From contig CM029383.1 in assembly GCA_017165825.1 (NCBI GenBank), forward strand, positions 8,764,298 through 8,828,297: DNA of 64,000 bases. The letters are read 5' to 3'. The stretch is from Hepsetus odoe. Lineage: Eukaryota; Chordata; Actinopteri; Characiformes; Hepsetidae. Below, one piece after another: positions 23,901 to 34,879 of this stretch (positions are counted from its first letter, which is position 1; every line of letters begins with the position of its first letter). The notes beneath the pieces were generated by a model. The model was given only the letters and a program-made list of their open reading frames with translations, did no database searches and had not been told where the DNA came from. The position numbers and the translations under genes were made by a program.

Positions 23901-25485
23901 GACGGTGTTTGGAGTGGAGAATGATGGTGTTTGTAGTGGAGAATGACGGTGTTTGATGGAGAATGATGGTGTTTATACTGGAGAATAATGGTGTTTGTAG
24001 TGGAGAATGATGGTGTTTATAGTGGAGAATGATGGTGTTTGTAGTGGAGAATGACGGTGTTTGTAGTGGAGAATGACGGTGTTTGAAGTGGAGAATGACG
24101 GTGTTTGAAGTGGAGAATGATGGTGTTTATAGTGGAGAATGATGTGTTTGATGGAGAATGATGGTGTTTATAGTGGAGAATGATGGTGTTTGTAGTGGAG
24201 AATGATGGTGTTTGAAGGGAGAATGATGGTGTTTATAGTGGAGAATGATGGTGTTTGTAGTGGAGGATGATGGTGTTTGTAGTGGAGGATGATGGTGTTT
24301 GAAGTGGAGAATGATGGTGTTTATAGTGGAGAATGATGGTGTTTGTAGTGGAGAATGACGGTGTTTGTAGTGGAGAATGACGGTAAGCTTGAAGTGGAGA
24401 GAATGATGGTGTTTGATGGAGAATTATGGTGCTTATAGGGAGAAATGGGATGGTGTTTGAAGTGGAGAATGATGGTGCTTATAGGAGAATGATAGCTTGA
24501 AGGGAGAATGATGGTGTTTATAGTGGAGAATGATGGTGTTTGAAGTGGAGAATGATGTGTTTATAGTGGAGAATGAGGGAAGTTTGTGGTGTGAGGATGA
24601 TGGTGTTTGAAGGGAGAATGATGGTGTTTATAGTGGAGAATGATGGTACTTGAAGTGGAGAATGATGGTGGCTATAGGAGAATGATGGTGTTTGGGCGTG
24701 GAGAATGATGGTGTTTATAGTGGGAGAATGATGGTGGGTTTGTAGTGGAGGGAGGATGGTGTTTTGAAGTGGAGAATAATGGTGTTTATACTGGGAGAAT
24801 AATGGTGTTTGTAGTGGAGAATGACGGTGTTTGAAGTGATGATGATGGTGCTGAAGTGGAGGATGATGGTGCTTAGGAGGATGATGGTGTTTGGAGGAGG
24901 ATGACGGTGTTTGAGTGGAGGATGATGGTGTCTGAAGTGGAGGATGATGGTGTTTGTAGTGGAGGATGATGGTGTTTGTAGTGGAGGATGACGGTGTTTG
25001 ATGGAGAATGATGGTGTTTATAGTGGAGAATGATGGTGTTTGTAGTGGAGGATGATGGTGTTTGATGGAGAATGATGGTGCTTATAGGAGGATGATGGTG
25101 TTTATAGTGGAGGATGACGGTGTTTGATGGAGAATGATGGTGTATTAGTGGAGGATGATGGTGTTTGGAGTGGAGGATGATGGTGTTTGATGGAGAATGA
25201 TGGTGTTTATAGTGGAGGATGATGGTGTTTGTAGTGGAGAATGATGGTGTTTATGGTGGAGAATGATGGTGTTTAGTGGAGAATGATGGTGTTTATAGTG
25301 GAGGATGATGGTGTTTGTAGTGGAGGATGATGGTGTTTGATGGAGAATGATGGTGTTTGAAGTGGAGAATGACGGTGTTTGATGGAGAATGATGGTGTTT
25401 ATACTGGAGAATGATGGTGTTTGTAGTGGAAGATGATAGTGTTTGATGGAGAATGATGATGTTTTTAGTGGAGAATGATGGTCTC
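20905..25485. repeat. Large 20/22-bp minisatellite (about 4.6 kb)
   Basis: The array consists of about 200 tandem units of the type 'gagaatgatggtgtttatag' plus 'tg', with a 20-bp variant ending 'tttgatg'. Unit variants are interleaved, which suggests higher-order blocks; similar runs recur near 21.5, 22.1 and 23.3 kb. The + strand unit contains A, G and T but almost no C. Frames across it (NTIILHYKHHHSP on the minus strand) are artefacts. Some irregular units may be assembly errors. Confidence 0.97.
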
Positions 25486-25594
25486 CACGGTTTCTTGTTT
25501 TTTGGACAGACCTTTGGGAAAAATTTGATGCCAAAATCCAGAGGGAGTGATTATATTACACATTAAACCTTTCTGGTTCCTCCCCCACCTTCTG

Positions 25595-25625
25595 CAGATG
25601 GCACCTTTGATAGAGATACCTTATC
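25595..25625. promoter_or_regulatory. Candidate E-box/GATA composite element
   Basis: CAGATG (25595-25600) is followed after 8 bases by GATA (25609-25612), a second GATA (25615-25618) and a TATC, i.e. GATA on the other strand (25622-25625). E-box plus GATA at about this spacing is the layout bound by TAL1/LDB1/GATA complexes. It lies about 5.7 kb upstream of tmem88. Function is inferred from motifs alone. Confidence 0.3.
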
Positions 25626-26249
25626 TTCTCCTCTACTCCTTAAAGCTGAATTGTGCTAGAAGGAATGTGCTAACTGTGGTAGAAGAATTGGTCTTATGCA
25701 ATTATCAGACTTGGCAGAGACTTACATTTATTCAGCAAGTTAGAGGAACCAGGCGGAGGTTAATAAGGTACAGCGGCTGAAAACATCAAGATGTCAATAT
25801 GTTTAGTTTCAGACCTAATCCTTTGATTCACTCTTCCTCCCGAGGGCTGAAAACTATTTTCTAAATCTTACTCAGCAGCATCTGTGCTGCTTTCCTTTCC
25901 AGAAAATCCTGTGGGCATTATTCATTTTCCTGTCCTCAGTCCGGAATGAGTCTCCAGTCACTACATTTCCTGCTCTTTGGTATCAAAACCCATAAAACCA
26001 GAATGTCATAAGCCCTCCTGAAGGTAATCCACATGAGTTTTCATTGCTGAGGATCTGCTTCACCTGTAAGCTTGTGGAGGAGACTGACATGTCCTTCTGA
26101 ATCAAACACCACCATTGTAATGTTGGGACCCAGTTTCAGGTTTCAGAAGGATCGTTTCTAGATTGAAGGCTGGAATGGGACACAGCCGACGGGACGGGAT
26201 TGCAGCTGTAATTTAGAGGTTTTCCTTTCAACCCAGCAAAAAAAAAAAA

Positions 26250-29200
26250 CTTGAAAAAGGGTGGTTCTTCAAGGGTTCTTCAATTATTATAGATTCTAAT
26301 ATAGAACCAGCGCAACCTGTCAATAGTTGTTTGCACAGATAAATGGTTCTTCTCTACCAGGTTGTGCATGAACCTTTTATACCAAAAGGGTTCTGCTCTT
26401 GTCATGATGATACTTTTTCCAATGTCAAGAATACAGAACCATTTTTGGTATACTATTAGAAAAAAGTTCTTTAGTTCAGGGACTGGTTCTATAAAGAACA
26501 TTTAAAGAACCAGTCAAATTCATGAATGGTTCTTTTCTTTGATGAGTATGGTGCTTAAAAACCTTTCTTCAGAGCACCCAAATATGTTCCACTATTATAA
26601 GTTATTATTCGTGTTAGGTTCTCTATAACACTATTTCTTGCCTTTCAGTTCTTCTTTAGTAAAAACAGTGGATATACATAGATTACAAAACTAAAAGGTT
26701 CTTTGCATTGGATGTATGATTCCTCAGTGGGATGGAAAACTTTTTGTGCATGGTTCTTTAAACAGTCTTTTAGCCCACGCTCTTTAAAGAACCTTAATAA
26801 TAGTTCCGTATGGTACGACAAAGAGTTTGTATTGTATTGTTAAAGATCCATTAGTAATGTTCTTTTAAGAACAAGTTTGGAAAAGATCATTAAGAGAACC
26901 ATGTTTTTTGCAGAACCTTAATGATGATCCTGGATAGTACCATAATGGGTTTGTGTTATGTTGTAAGTTAAATAACCTTCTTTCAGGAACCATAAATAGC
27001 CCTAAAGAGGTTTTTGAAGAAACAGACATTAAAAGATTTTAGAGAACCCTTTCTGGTAACTCCAGTCCAGCTAGCATTAAAAAAAAAGTACTAAAAATGG
27101 TTCCACAAAGAATTCCTGGAGCAAAATTGAAGAACATGTCAGCACCTTCATTTAAAAAGCCCTTACAAGAAGCTTTAAAACATTGAAAAGGTTCTTCAGA
27201 TCTATTCATCTCATTAATAAAATGGCTCCTTGAGAAAGTTCACATCCTTGGAATTCTTCCATGTTGGAATTTTATTTGATATATTGATATATTTGATATA
27301 TTCCTACGGATCTGGGAATATTCCATTTATTCCACAATGAGAACCGGCAAAGCCAAAGGAATCAGATGCACATGAAGAGGAACATTCCAGACACTTTGTA
27401 GATGCATCTTCCTGAAGAGCTGTGATTGAACACATCTGATCCAGAATAGCGGGAGTTGGGTTTGGCGTGGAGACCAATTCCCAGGAGCAATTCTCTGCAA
27501 AAGCTCCAAATTGTTGGAGAAGGTTGGGTTGGTGTGTTCTGGATTTTAGGAGCTGTTGGTGTCAATGAATCATCTTGACCTCTTTATCCAAATACAAATT
27601 TGAGCCTAATCAGGAGTGGACCACAGCCCAGGAGAGTGGTGGGAAGGAGGATGTATCTGGCTTGCCAGAACAGAACATCTTTGTCAAAGGAAGGAAAGAG
27701 CAAGGCAGGAAAGGAGGGAGAGAGCGGGAGAGGAGGAGGAAAGTACTTTTCCATCAGAAAAGAGGAGAACAGTGCTGGGCAGGACCTGGACAGACATTAC
27801 TTGAGGACCAGCAGCTGTTGACTTACCTGAGAACCTCTCAAACCAGGACTAAAAGATCAAGAATTTCTGGAAAAACTAAATGGAGCCACTTGAGCTGTAG
27901 GGTGAAGACAAGTTCAGGATTAAAACCAAGAACGTACAAAAACATTGGCGGTTCTAGAGCGGTTCCAGAAGAGGATACAAAGCCACGGTTCTGGAACATT
28001 TTCCTAAAGTAGAAAAAGCCAAAAGGTGAGAGAACCGGCAATTAAACTTGCAAACTATGATTTTGCATTTTCAATTTTTACTCAAGAGACACGATGGATC
28101 ACTGCAAATTAACTTTACAATCTTAAATTAACAAACCTCATATCTCCAAAAATGAGTAGAAGCTTTCTTCATTTTAACGTATGTTCAGTTTGAAGCATTT
28201 CAATTGGATGATTCTTAATGAAGTGACCACGTATGTAACTACTTTAACCAAACTTTATTTTTATATTTGAACAAAACACAATATAAAAATGTTCAAGAAT
28301 ATTGAATAATGACAAGAATTTTACAAGAAAAGTGAGAAAATATTACATATATTTTTCTATATATCATTGCTGTCCAAGAATTATTTTTTTGATCGATTTT
28401 TATTTATCTACATCCTTTTAACTGAGCAACCATCCTTTGGCATTGTGTGAAAACATCAAGAAGAATCTATGAATAGAAATGCAATAAAGTTCCATTAGGA
28501 GTTTGGAATGGTTTTACTTTCTCCTGTTAAGTTACTATTTGACTATTTAAGTTGATTTTTCCATCAGTACAGTCCATCCAGGGAGGTTCGCAATAATATT
28601 AGAAGGGAATCATGTTATTTACAGTTACCAAGCCACTCAATGTACGGAAACGAGCTTTTCCTTAATCGCCCCATAAATTTTCCAGACTCACTCACGGCTG
28701 ATGCCAATCAGATTTCAGCCTTTTGCAATTTATCACACGTTCTAAGACTGTCCTCACGATCATTAGCCAATTTTCAAACCTATAGGCTGATAATTTTAGT
28801 TATATTTGACAGGCTGATGTCACACAATCACAAACAGCCTGGACTGGAGCCAAACCGAAGCCGTTCCTAGAAAGGAGGATACGGTTCTCCGGATCGGGAG
28901 ATAAATATGTGCCAAATGTGATCATGAAGTCACGAAGCTGTGCGTGATTTAAAGAACCTTTTCTGAACAGTTGGGGACCAAAAGGGTTCCACTATTGTTA
29001 CAATGTTATTTTTTCAGAGTAAATTTTAGAAACATTTTTCAACATTTGTAACATACGGTTAGTAAAATACAAAAATAGTTCTGTAGTGAAAACACTGGTT
29101 CTGCATAGAACCGAAAACACCTTTCTAACCTTTAAATGACGAATGTTGAGGATGGTGCTTAAAAAAATGTAAAGGTTATTAAAATATTACTACTGTTAAG

Positions 29201-29350
29201 TTATTCTAATACTGTGGTTATAAAGAACACTTCTTTTTTCGCCTTTTAATGGTTCTTTAGTAAAGCAATGATTATACATAGAACTTTAATGTATAAACTG
29301 TTTTTTAAGCAATTTTTAAAAATATGCTTTTTAAAGAACCTTTTTTTAGA
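26250..29350. repeat. AT-rich region with dispersed GGTTCTT/AAGAACC motifs
   Basis: Dozens of copies of ggttctt, agaacc and ttctttaaagaacc-like palindromes are scattered irregularly (for example 26262-26540, 26755-26900 and 29085-29345). The pattern resembles decayed copies of a palindromic non-autonomous DNA element. No ORF or clean terminal repeats are visible. Confidence 0.55.
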
Positions 29351-29716
29351 AGAGTTTTAAAGAGTTTATATTACATAAAAATGTATATTCTTTATATATT
29401 CTATATATTCTTCATATCATTTAAAAATTTAATTTTGTTCTGAGGAATTCATCATTTCAAAGGAATATCATTTCAAAAGTTTGATAAGTTTTAAAAGCAA
29501 AGTTGAACTTCATAAATGAAATAAATACAAACAGTTTGTTTCTCGCTTTAATTTTGCATTTAATTAAAAAGGTTTAGCTCTTTTTGAAATTAGAGTTATA
29601 TTAATAATGTCTGTTTTTGTTGTTCATCATGATATTAGCAGGAAAAATATCTTGTGAAAGCATTACTGATGACTTTGCTTCAAAAAAATCAAGCAGGCAG
29701 AAATGAGGCTGCTTAA

Positions 29717-29754
29717 TTTTATTTTATTTTATTTTATTTTATTTTATTTTATTC
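29717..29754. repeat. (TTTTA)n microsatellite
   Basis: About seven perfect pentamer repeats of ATTTT/TTTTA. Confidence 0.9.
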
Positions 29755-31318
29755 AAATAGGACATTAAGTTTCATTTTGTTGTTATAGCTTGTTATAGCT
29801 TGTTGAATTTTTTCAACTTAATTTCAGATCAAAATAACAGCATTAAAATTAGTTTCAGGAAAAAGTACTTTGGTACAATTGGCTTCTTAGGATAAAAGAT
29901 AAAATTTGTTTCTTTTCATGACCTGTTATTTACAGGAAATTAAAGCCAAATAAAAAGCCTGAAGTCGGGACAGGATGGACAGAATCAGTCCACCTTAAAA
30001 AATGACTGTGGTGGAATATGGTGGAGTTCTGGTCCTCACCCCCCAGTGTCACGAGTGCAGGGTTGCCAAATCTGACAGATTTCACACTCTCAGCCTTAAT
30101 CTCTCACTCACAGAAATCTCATGTTCCCCTCATGATGATAAATATAGTCCCCGTCCCATCCATATCCAAAAAATTATTGCTTGCCAGTCCCTCCAAAACT
30201 CCCCCCTCTGCCAAAATCTTCTGCTCACACACCCCTCGGCCAAAAATATTGTCACTCGCGCTCCCAACGAAATTACTTCCATTTTGCTACACAGTCATCC
30301 ACGACCCCCCTAATCCCTAAATCTCAATCCCAGCAGTGCTGTAAAGCAGCATCCCTGCAAAAGGTCCCCCCTATCAGGACATCTGTTCTGCGGGAAGGTG
30401 GAGGACATTTATTTAGCACATTGACCCTGTAGGCCTAAAATGTCCATGTGGGTTCGCTGACAATACGTCACACTCTAAAAACATCTCGGAGATGTCAGGC
30501 AGGACACTCCGGGGGGTCGGTTGGGTTTATCGGTGCCTCCGGCTGCAGGAAGCCCTGTGCTTGAGGAGATGTCCTGCTTGGAGAGATATATATGCAGTCT
30601 GTCCAGCGCGCTGCTTTTCCTGAGCGGCCTGTTCCTGGCTCATTGTTTGGTGTTTTTTAGTCGTCCTGGCGTCCCGGGCTGGCCGAGGGGCGGGGTATTG
30701 GAGTGGGCTCTGTTTCCTGCTGTTCACAGTTTCTTAGTTATCTCTGTTTACCATCCAAATTCGTCCCACTGGACTCTGAGAACAAAAATGGGCTTTTGCA
30801 AGAGATTGTTCAGGTCAAGCAACTTTTACCGTCCCAATATTAATGGACCATGCAGTGGATCCAGTCCCTGTTCTTAACCGTGAAGCTTAAACTTAGCAAA
30901 TATTGCAGCAGAACCAAAAAACAAGTCATAAGATTAATATTAAGATGAATATGGCAAAACTCAGCTTCATTCACAGAAAGGAGGGACAATGATGGACTGG
31001 TCATCTGTCCAGGGTGTTTCTCATTTGTCCTGTGATAAACTCCAGCAACCCCTGCCACTCTGGTGAGGATGGAAGTTTTTGTGTGTATGAAGTCGGTTAC
31101 CAAAACTTTCAGAATAACTGCACGTAAACCACAACTTAAAACAACAACATGCTCTTCTCTGTGTGATGTGAGCTTCAAGTCTAGACCTTCTAGCGAGAGG
31201 GACATGTTTTGTTTGTAAACTATGAAGCACTTGTGAAGACAAGTGTGACAGTTCCTGAGATTTGTGCCCTTTTCTCACCATCGTCACCGATTTCTTCGCC
31301 TGAAGGGTGTGAAGCAGG

Positions 31319-33747
31319 ATGACGTTATCCCGGAATGGGACGCTGGAGAAGACGATATCTCAGCAGCTTTCCGTCGACGTGGTGGACTCTGAGTTAACTC
31401 GTCTCCATCATGCCAACTCCATCTCCTCCACCGCCGTGTCTCCAGTGCCCGCCTCAGGGGTCGTGGTGCCCCCTCCCTACTCGGTGGCAGGCAGCACAGC
31501 TGACGAACAGCCCCTGGAGCTCCGGGGGTCTCTGGACTGCTGGGCCTGCTCCGTCCTCGTCACCGCCCAGAACTTCATCATCGCAACCATCAACGCAGGC
31601 CTGGCTGGAGTCATATTTGGCCTCATCCTCACCCCAGCCCTCGTCATGGTGGTGTTCGGCTTCCTCTGCCACTCATCGGTAAGACTCCTGCTGCCATTTG
31701 TCATTGAGGCTCCTTGAAAGTGACCTAAAATGACAACCGGGCCAAAACTTTATTTAAAAAAACTGTTAGTCTTCCTAATAATATGCAATACATACTGAAT
31801 AATAGTTACTGAACAATTCATTCAATCATTCATAATGGAAACTGAACAATTCATAGTAGATACTGAATAATTCATAGTAGATACTGAATAATTCAAAGTA
31901 AAAAACAAATTATTAATGGTAGATGCTGAATACAGAATATTCAATAGTGCAAACTGAATAATTCATAGTTAATACTGAATTATTCATAGCAGACAGAATA
32001 ATTATTTTATTATTTACTGAATAAGTGATAGTAAATACTGAAGATTTCATACCAGATAATGATGAATAATTTGGAGTGAATTATGAATAATTCACAGCAG
32101 ACACTGAATCATCTTTATAAGCTACTGAATAATTCTCACTGGATACTGTATAATTAATAGCAGATAATAATTTGTTGTATTTAGTGAATAATCCATAATG
32201 GATGCTCAATAATTTAGAGTGAATAATGAATAATTAATGAATGCAGTTAATGAATAATTCATAGAGGAAACTGAATAATAATCTATTAAGCCTGCAGGTT
32301 AAGGTGTTACGGGACAGAGTCACTACAGATCTGTTCGCTACGTGGGATCCTCTGAGCTCAGCTGTATCTTAGCTTTCCTGATCTCTATCTCACTCACACA
32401 TGAACTCTTCCACTTCAGCCTTTAGAGAAAACACACAAATCAGATTAGGGGGGAAAACGGGCTAATCACATTTATCTAAAGTATAACTTACCCTGTTTGT
32501 GTGACACACACCTTCTCGATTTCCAGCGAGTTCCACTTCTCACTGATTAAGACTGACACAGAAAAATATCTCAGCCTTTCTGTAAGCAAGCACTACATTC
32601 CTGCAGGTTTACTGAACCTAACACTCACCATCTGGACAACTTTACCAGAGAATAAACTGCTTCAAACATATGGGGGAGAGGGAGGACCGCCCTACACACC
32701 CAGAGAGAGAGAGGACAGTTCTACTGAGTGATGGGGGAGAGGGAGGACCACCCTACACACCCAGAGAGAGAGAGGACAGTTCTACTGAGTGATGGGGGAG
32801 AGGGAGGACCACCCTACACACCCAGAGAGAGAGGGGACAGTTCTACTGAGTGATGGGGGAGAGGGAGGACCACCCTACCCACCCAGAGAGAGAGAGGACA
32901 GTTATACTGAGTGATGGGGGAGAGGGAGGACCACCCTACCCACCCAGAGAGAGAGAGGACAGTTATAATGAGTGATGGGGGAGAGGGAGGACCATCCTAC
33001 CCACCCAGAGAGAGAGAGGACAGTTATAATGAGTGATGGGGGAGAGGGAGGACCACCCTGCACACCCAGAGAGAGAGAGAGAGGACAGATATAATGAGTG
33101 ATGGGGGAGAGGGAGGACCACCCTGCACACCCAGAGAGAGAGAGGACAGTTATAATGAGTGATGGGGGAGAGGGAGGACCGCCCTACACACCCAGAGAGA
33201 GGACAGTTATACTGAGTGATGGGGGAGAGGGAGGACCACCCTACACACCCAGAGAGAGAGAGGACAGTTATACTGAGTGATGGGGGAGAGGGAGGACCAT
33301 CCTTCCCATTTGAAGAGACTTTTAGTAAAGGATGGCTGCCCTTAACTTAAACTTAACTTTCACACATGTTTAAACACTCAGCACTGGATTTACATGCTAC
33401 AATTTTTTGTGGATTAACTTTTCTACCAGCTTTCTGTTCAAAGTATCTCCCTTCTTCTCCTGCAGGTGCAGCCCCATGGAACCTCTATCTACTGCTCAGA
33501 TCTGCTGAATGATGGGGCCTGTGTAGCTCTCCTGGTGGTGGGCTTCCTGCTGCTGGTTCCTCTGCTGGTTCTGGCTCTGGCTGCGTATTGCAGGCTGGCC
33601 CGGCACCTCCAGCTGGGCCTATGCTTCATCCCCTACAGCCGGGCCGTCTACAAAAACATGCCCGCATCCCACCACAGGGGACTGTGGGGCTGCTGTGACC
33701 AGCAGGGGGCAGCAGAGCGGGAGGGCAAAGGCAGTGTGTGGGTGTGA
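31319..33747 (+). CDS. tmem88: Transmembrane protein 88, Dishevelled-binding Wnt inhibitor (two coding exons)
   Basis: Exons 31319-31678 (360 nt) and 33466-33747 (282 nt) join in phase 0 to give 213 aa. TMEM88 is a two-pass membrane protein whose C-terminal PDZ ligand binds Dishevelled and dampens Wnt/beta-catenin signalling. Seen here: the family signature DCWACSVLVTAQN (73-85), a first hydrophobic span around 86-116 ending GFLCHS, a second around 139-162 (ALLVVGFLLLVPLLVLALAAY), the PYSRAVY motif (176-182) and the C-terminal SVWV, the Dishevelled ligand. The N terminus is about 50 residues longer than in human and holds PPPY (51-54), a WW-domain ligand form. The donor is TCATCG|GTAAGA and the acceptor CTCCTGCAG. 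The first in-frame ATG was taken as the start. Next to kdm6b as in human. Which teleost paralogue it is was not determined. Confidence 0.95.
31780..32285. repeat. Degenerate AT-rich tandem repeat in the tmem88 intron
   Basis: Roughly 20-21-bp units of the type 'tactgaataattcatagtag' repeat with heavy divergence across about 500 bp. Non-coding. Confidence 0.7.
32665..33300. repeat. 61-bp VNTR in the tmem88 intron
   Basis: About ten tandem copies of a 61-bp unit containing 'gatgggggagagggaggacc' and 'cccagagagagagaggacag'. Copies are highly alike, with small changes in the (GA)n count and c/t swaps, which suggests recent expansion. Frames across it (GEGGPPYTPRERE) are artefacts. Confidence 0.95.
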
Positions 33748-33771
33748 AGATATGGAAGATGGAAACTCAGC

Positions 33772-34762
33772 AATAAAAACTGGTCTGGAATGGTTTTTAT
33801 GGGGAGAAATGGGGAAGAATATGAGACAAATCCACTCGTTCCTACTCAGAGTGCTGGACGTCCAACAGTGGTGGCTCTCATACACGCCCCTTTATCTTCA
33901 ACTGTAGTCGTTCTTTTGGTTCAGTGAATTAGCTAGATCCTCTAGCCAGTTCTCTCCAGCTCACTCAGTACAGAGTATTTTGAGAAGCAATGATGGAAAC
34001 AACAAATCAAATCAAATCTAAACAAACACAGGCTAATCAATCACAAATGAATCACCCAGAGAATAATCAATCACAGGCAAACCAGTCAACACCTAGAAAT
34101 TCACAGTCTCATCACCCATGGATTCACTAATTAATCAAAGCCTAAACAATCACAGTCTCATCACTTACAGACTAATCAATCACAGGTGAATCAATTAAAG
34201 CTTATTCATTCACAGGTTTATCATTCATAGACTAATCAATCGCAGTCTAATCACCCATTGACTAATAAAGGACAGGTTAATAAATAATGCCTATCAATTC
34301 ACAATATAATTACTCATAGGCTAATCAATTAAAGTCCAACAAAACACAAGCTCATCATCCATAGACTAATCACCTAAGGCTAGACCAGAAATTAATCAAT
34401 CACATGCCAGTCAATCATGACCTAACCAATCACAAGTTTATGAAACATGACAAACCAATCAATGACTGGCCAGTCAGAATCTAAATGCTTATAATCAATC
34501 ATGTTATTGATTATCAATCTAACCTGGGAGATTTTCCAGGTGGTCTATCTGGCAGCAACCTCATATAAAAAAGACATTAAATATTCACGTTTTTCTTGAT
34601 AAATGTTGATTTTTTAAAATCCTCTAGAACATCAGAAGCTGAACATTGATTACTGCCTGTCCACCCAACCTGAAGTTTTACTCTCACTTTCTTTTTTCCT
34701 CTCCCGAACGTCTTTATTGTTTTGATCATTCTGATGTGTTTGTGTTCCTGGTGTTCAATAAA
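33772..34762 (+). promoter_or_regulatory. tmem88 candidate polyadenylation signals
   Basis: AATAAA occurs at 33772-33777, 25 bases after the stop, and again at 34757-34762, where it is followed by a GT-rich stretch (gagtgttttttgtgtatctg). The distal site looks stronger. The 3' UTR could end at either, giving about 50 or 1030 nt. Confidence 0.5.
33985..34520. repeat. Degenerate 'aatcaatcacag' tandem repeat downstream of tmem88
   Basis: Divergent units of about 19 bp, built on 'ctaatcaatcacagtctcat', recur about 25 times. The region would fall inside the longer tmem88 3' UTR if the distal poly(A) site is used. Confidence 0.6.
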
Positions 34763-34879
34763 CTGATTTTTTTTACTGTAACTGTCATCAGGCAGGAGTG
34801 TTTTTTGTGTATCTGTACAGACCAGAGTACCTTCCCTCTGTTTCAGTCAAATAAATACTCAAATCACTGATCAACAAAA

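Larger units (their letters stand above)
25486..31318. other. Gene-free spacer between kdm6b and tmem88
   Basis: No exon with coding character was found on either strand. About 25.5-26.2 kb looks like unique sequence and includes an E-box/GATA cluster. About 26.25-29.35 kb is AT-rich with degenerate ggttctt/aagaacc motifs. A (TTTTA)n run lies at 29717-29754. About 30.5-30.9 kb is GC-richer (gaggggcggggt at 30684) and could be near the tmem88 promoter, but no clear start was seen. Confidence 0.6.

Noticed and set aside
21713..25534. Several His/Ile/Ser-rich minus-strand frames (85-155 aa)
   Set aside because: Frames across the 20/22-bp minisatellite; residue pattern simply follows the repeat.
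27575..28012. 145-aa plus-strand frame
   Set aside because: Low-complexity Lys/Arg/Glu from purine-rich DNA, no family likeness, no splice support.
30521..30877. 118-aa plus frame with a hydrophobic stretch, considered as a membrane protein or tmem88 leader
   Set aside because: No splice link, no family likeness, ends at an arbitrary stop; more likely promoter-proximal non-coding DNA.
32665..33300. CRISPR-like regular repeat spacing
   Set aside because: The 61-bp units are head-to-tail without unique spacers; a VNTR in a vertebrate intron.
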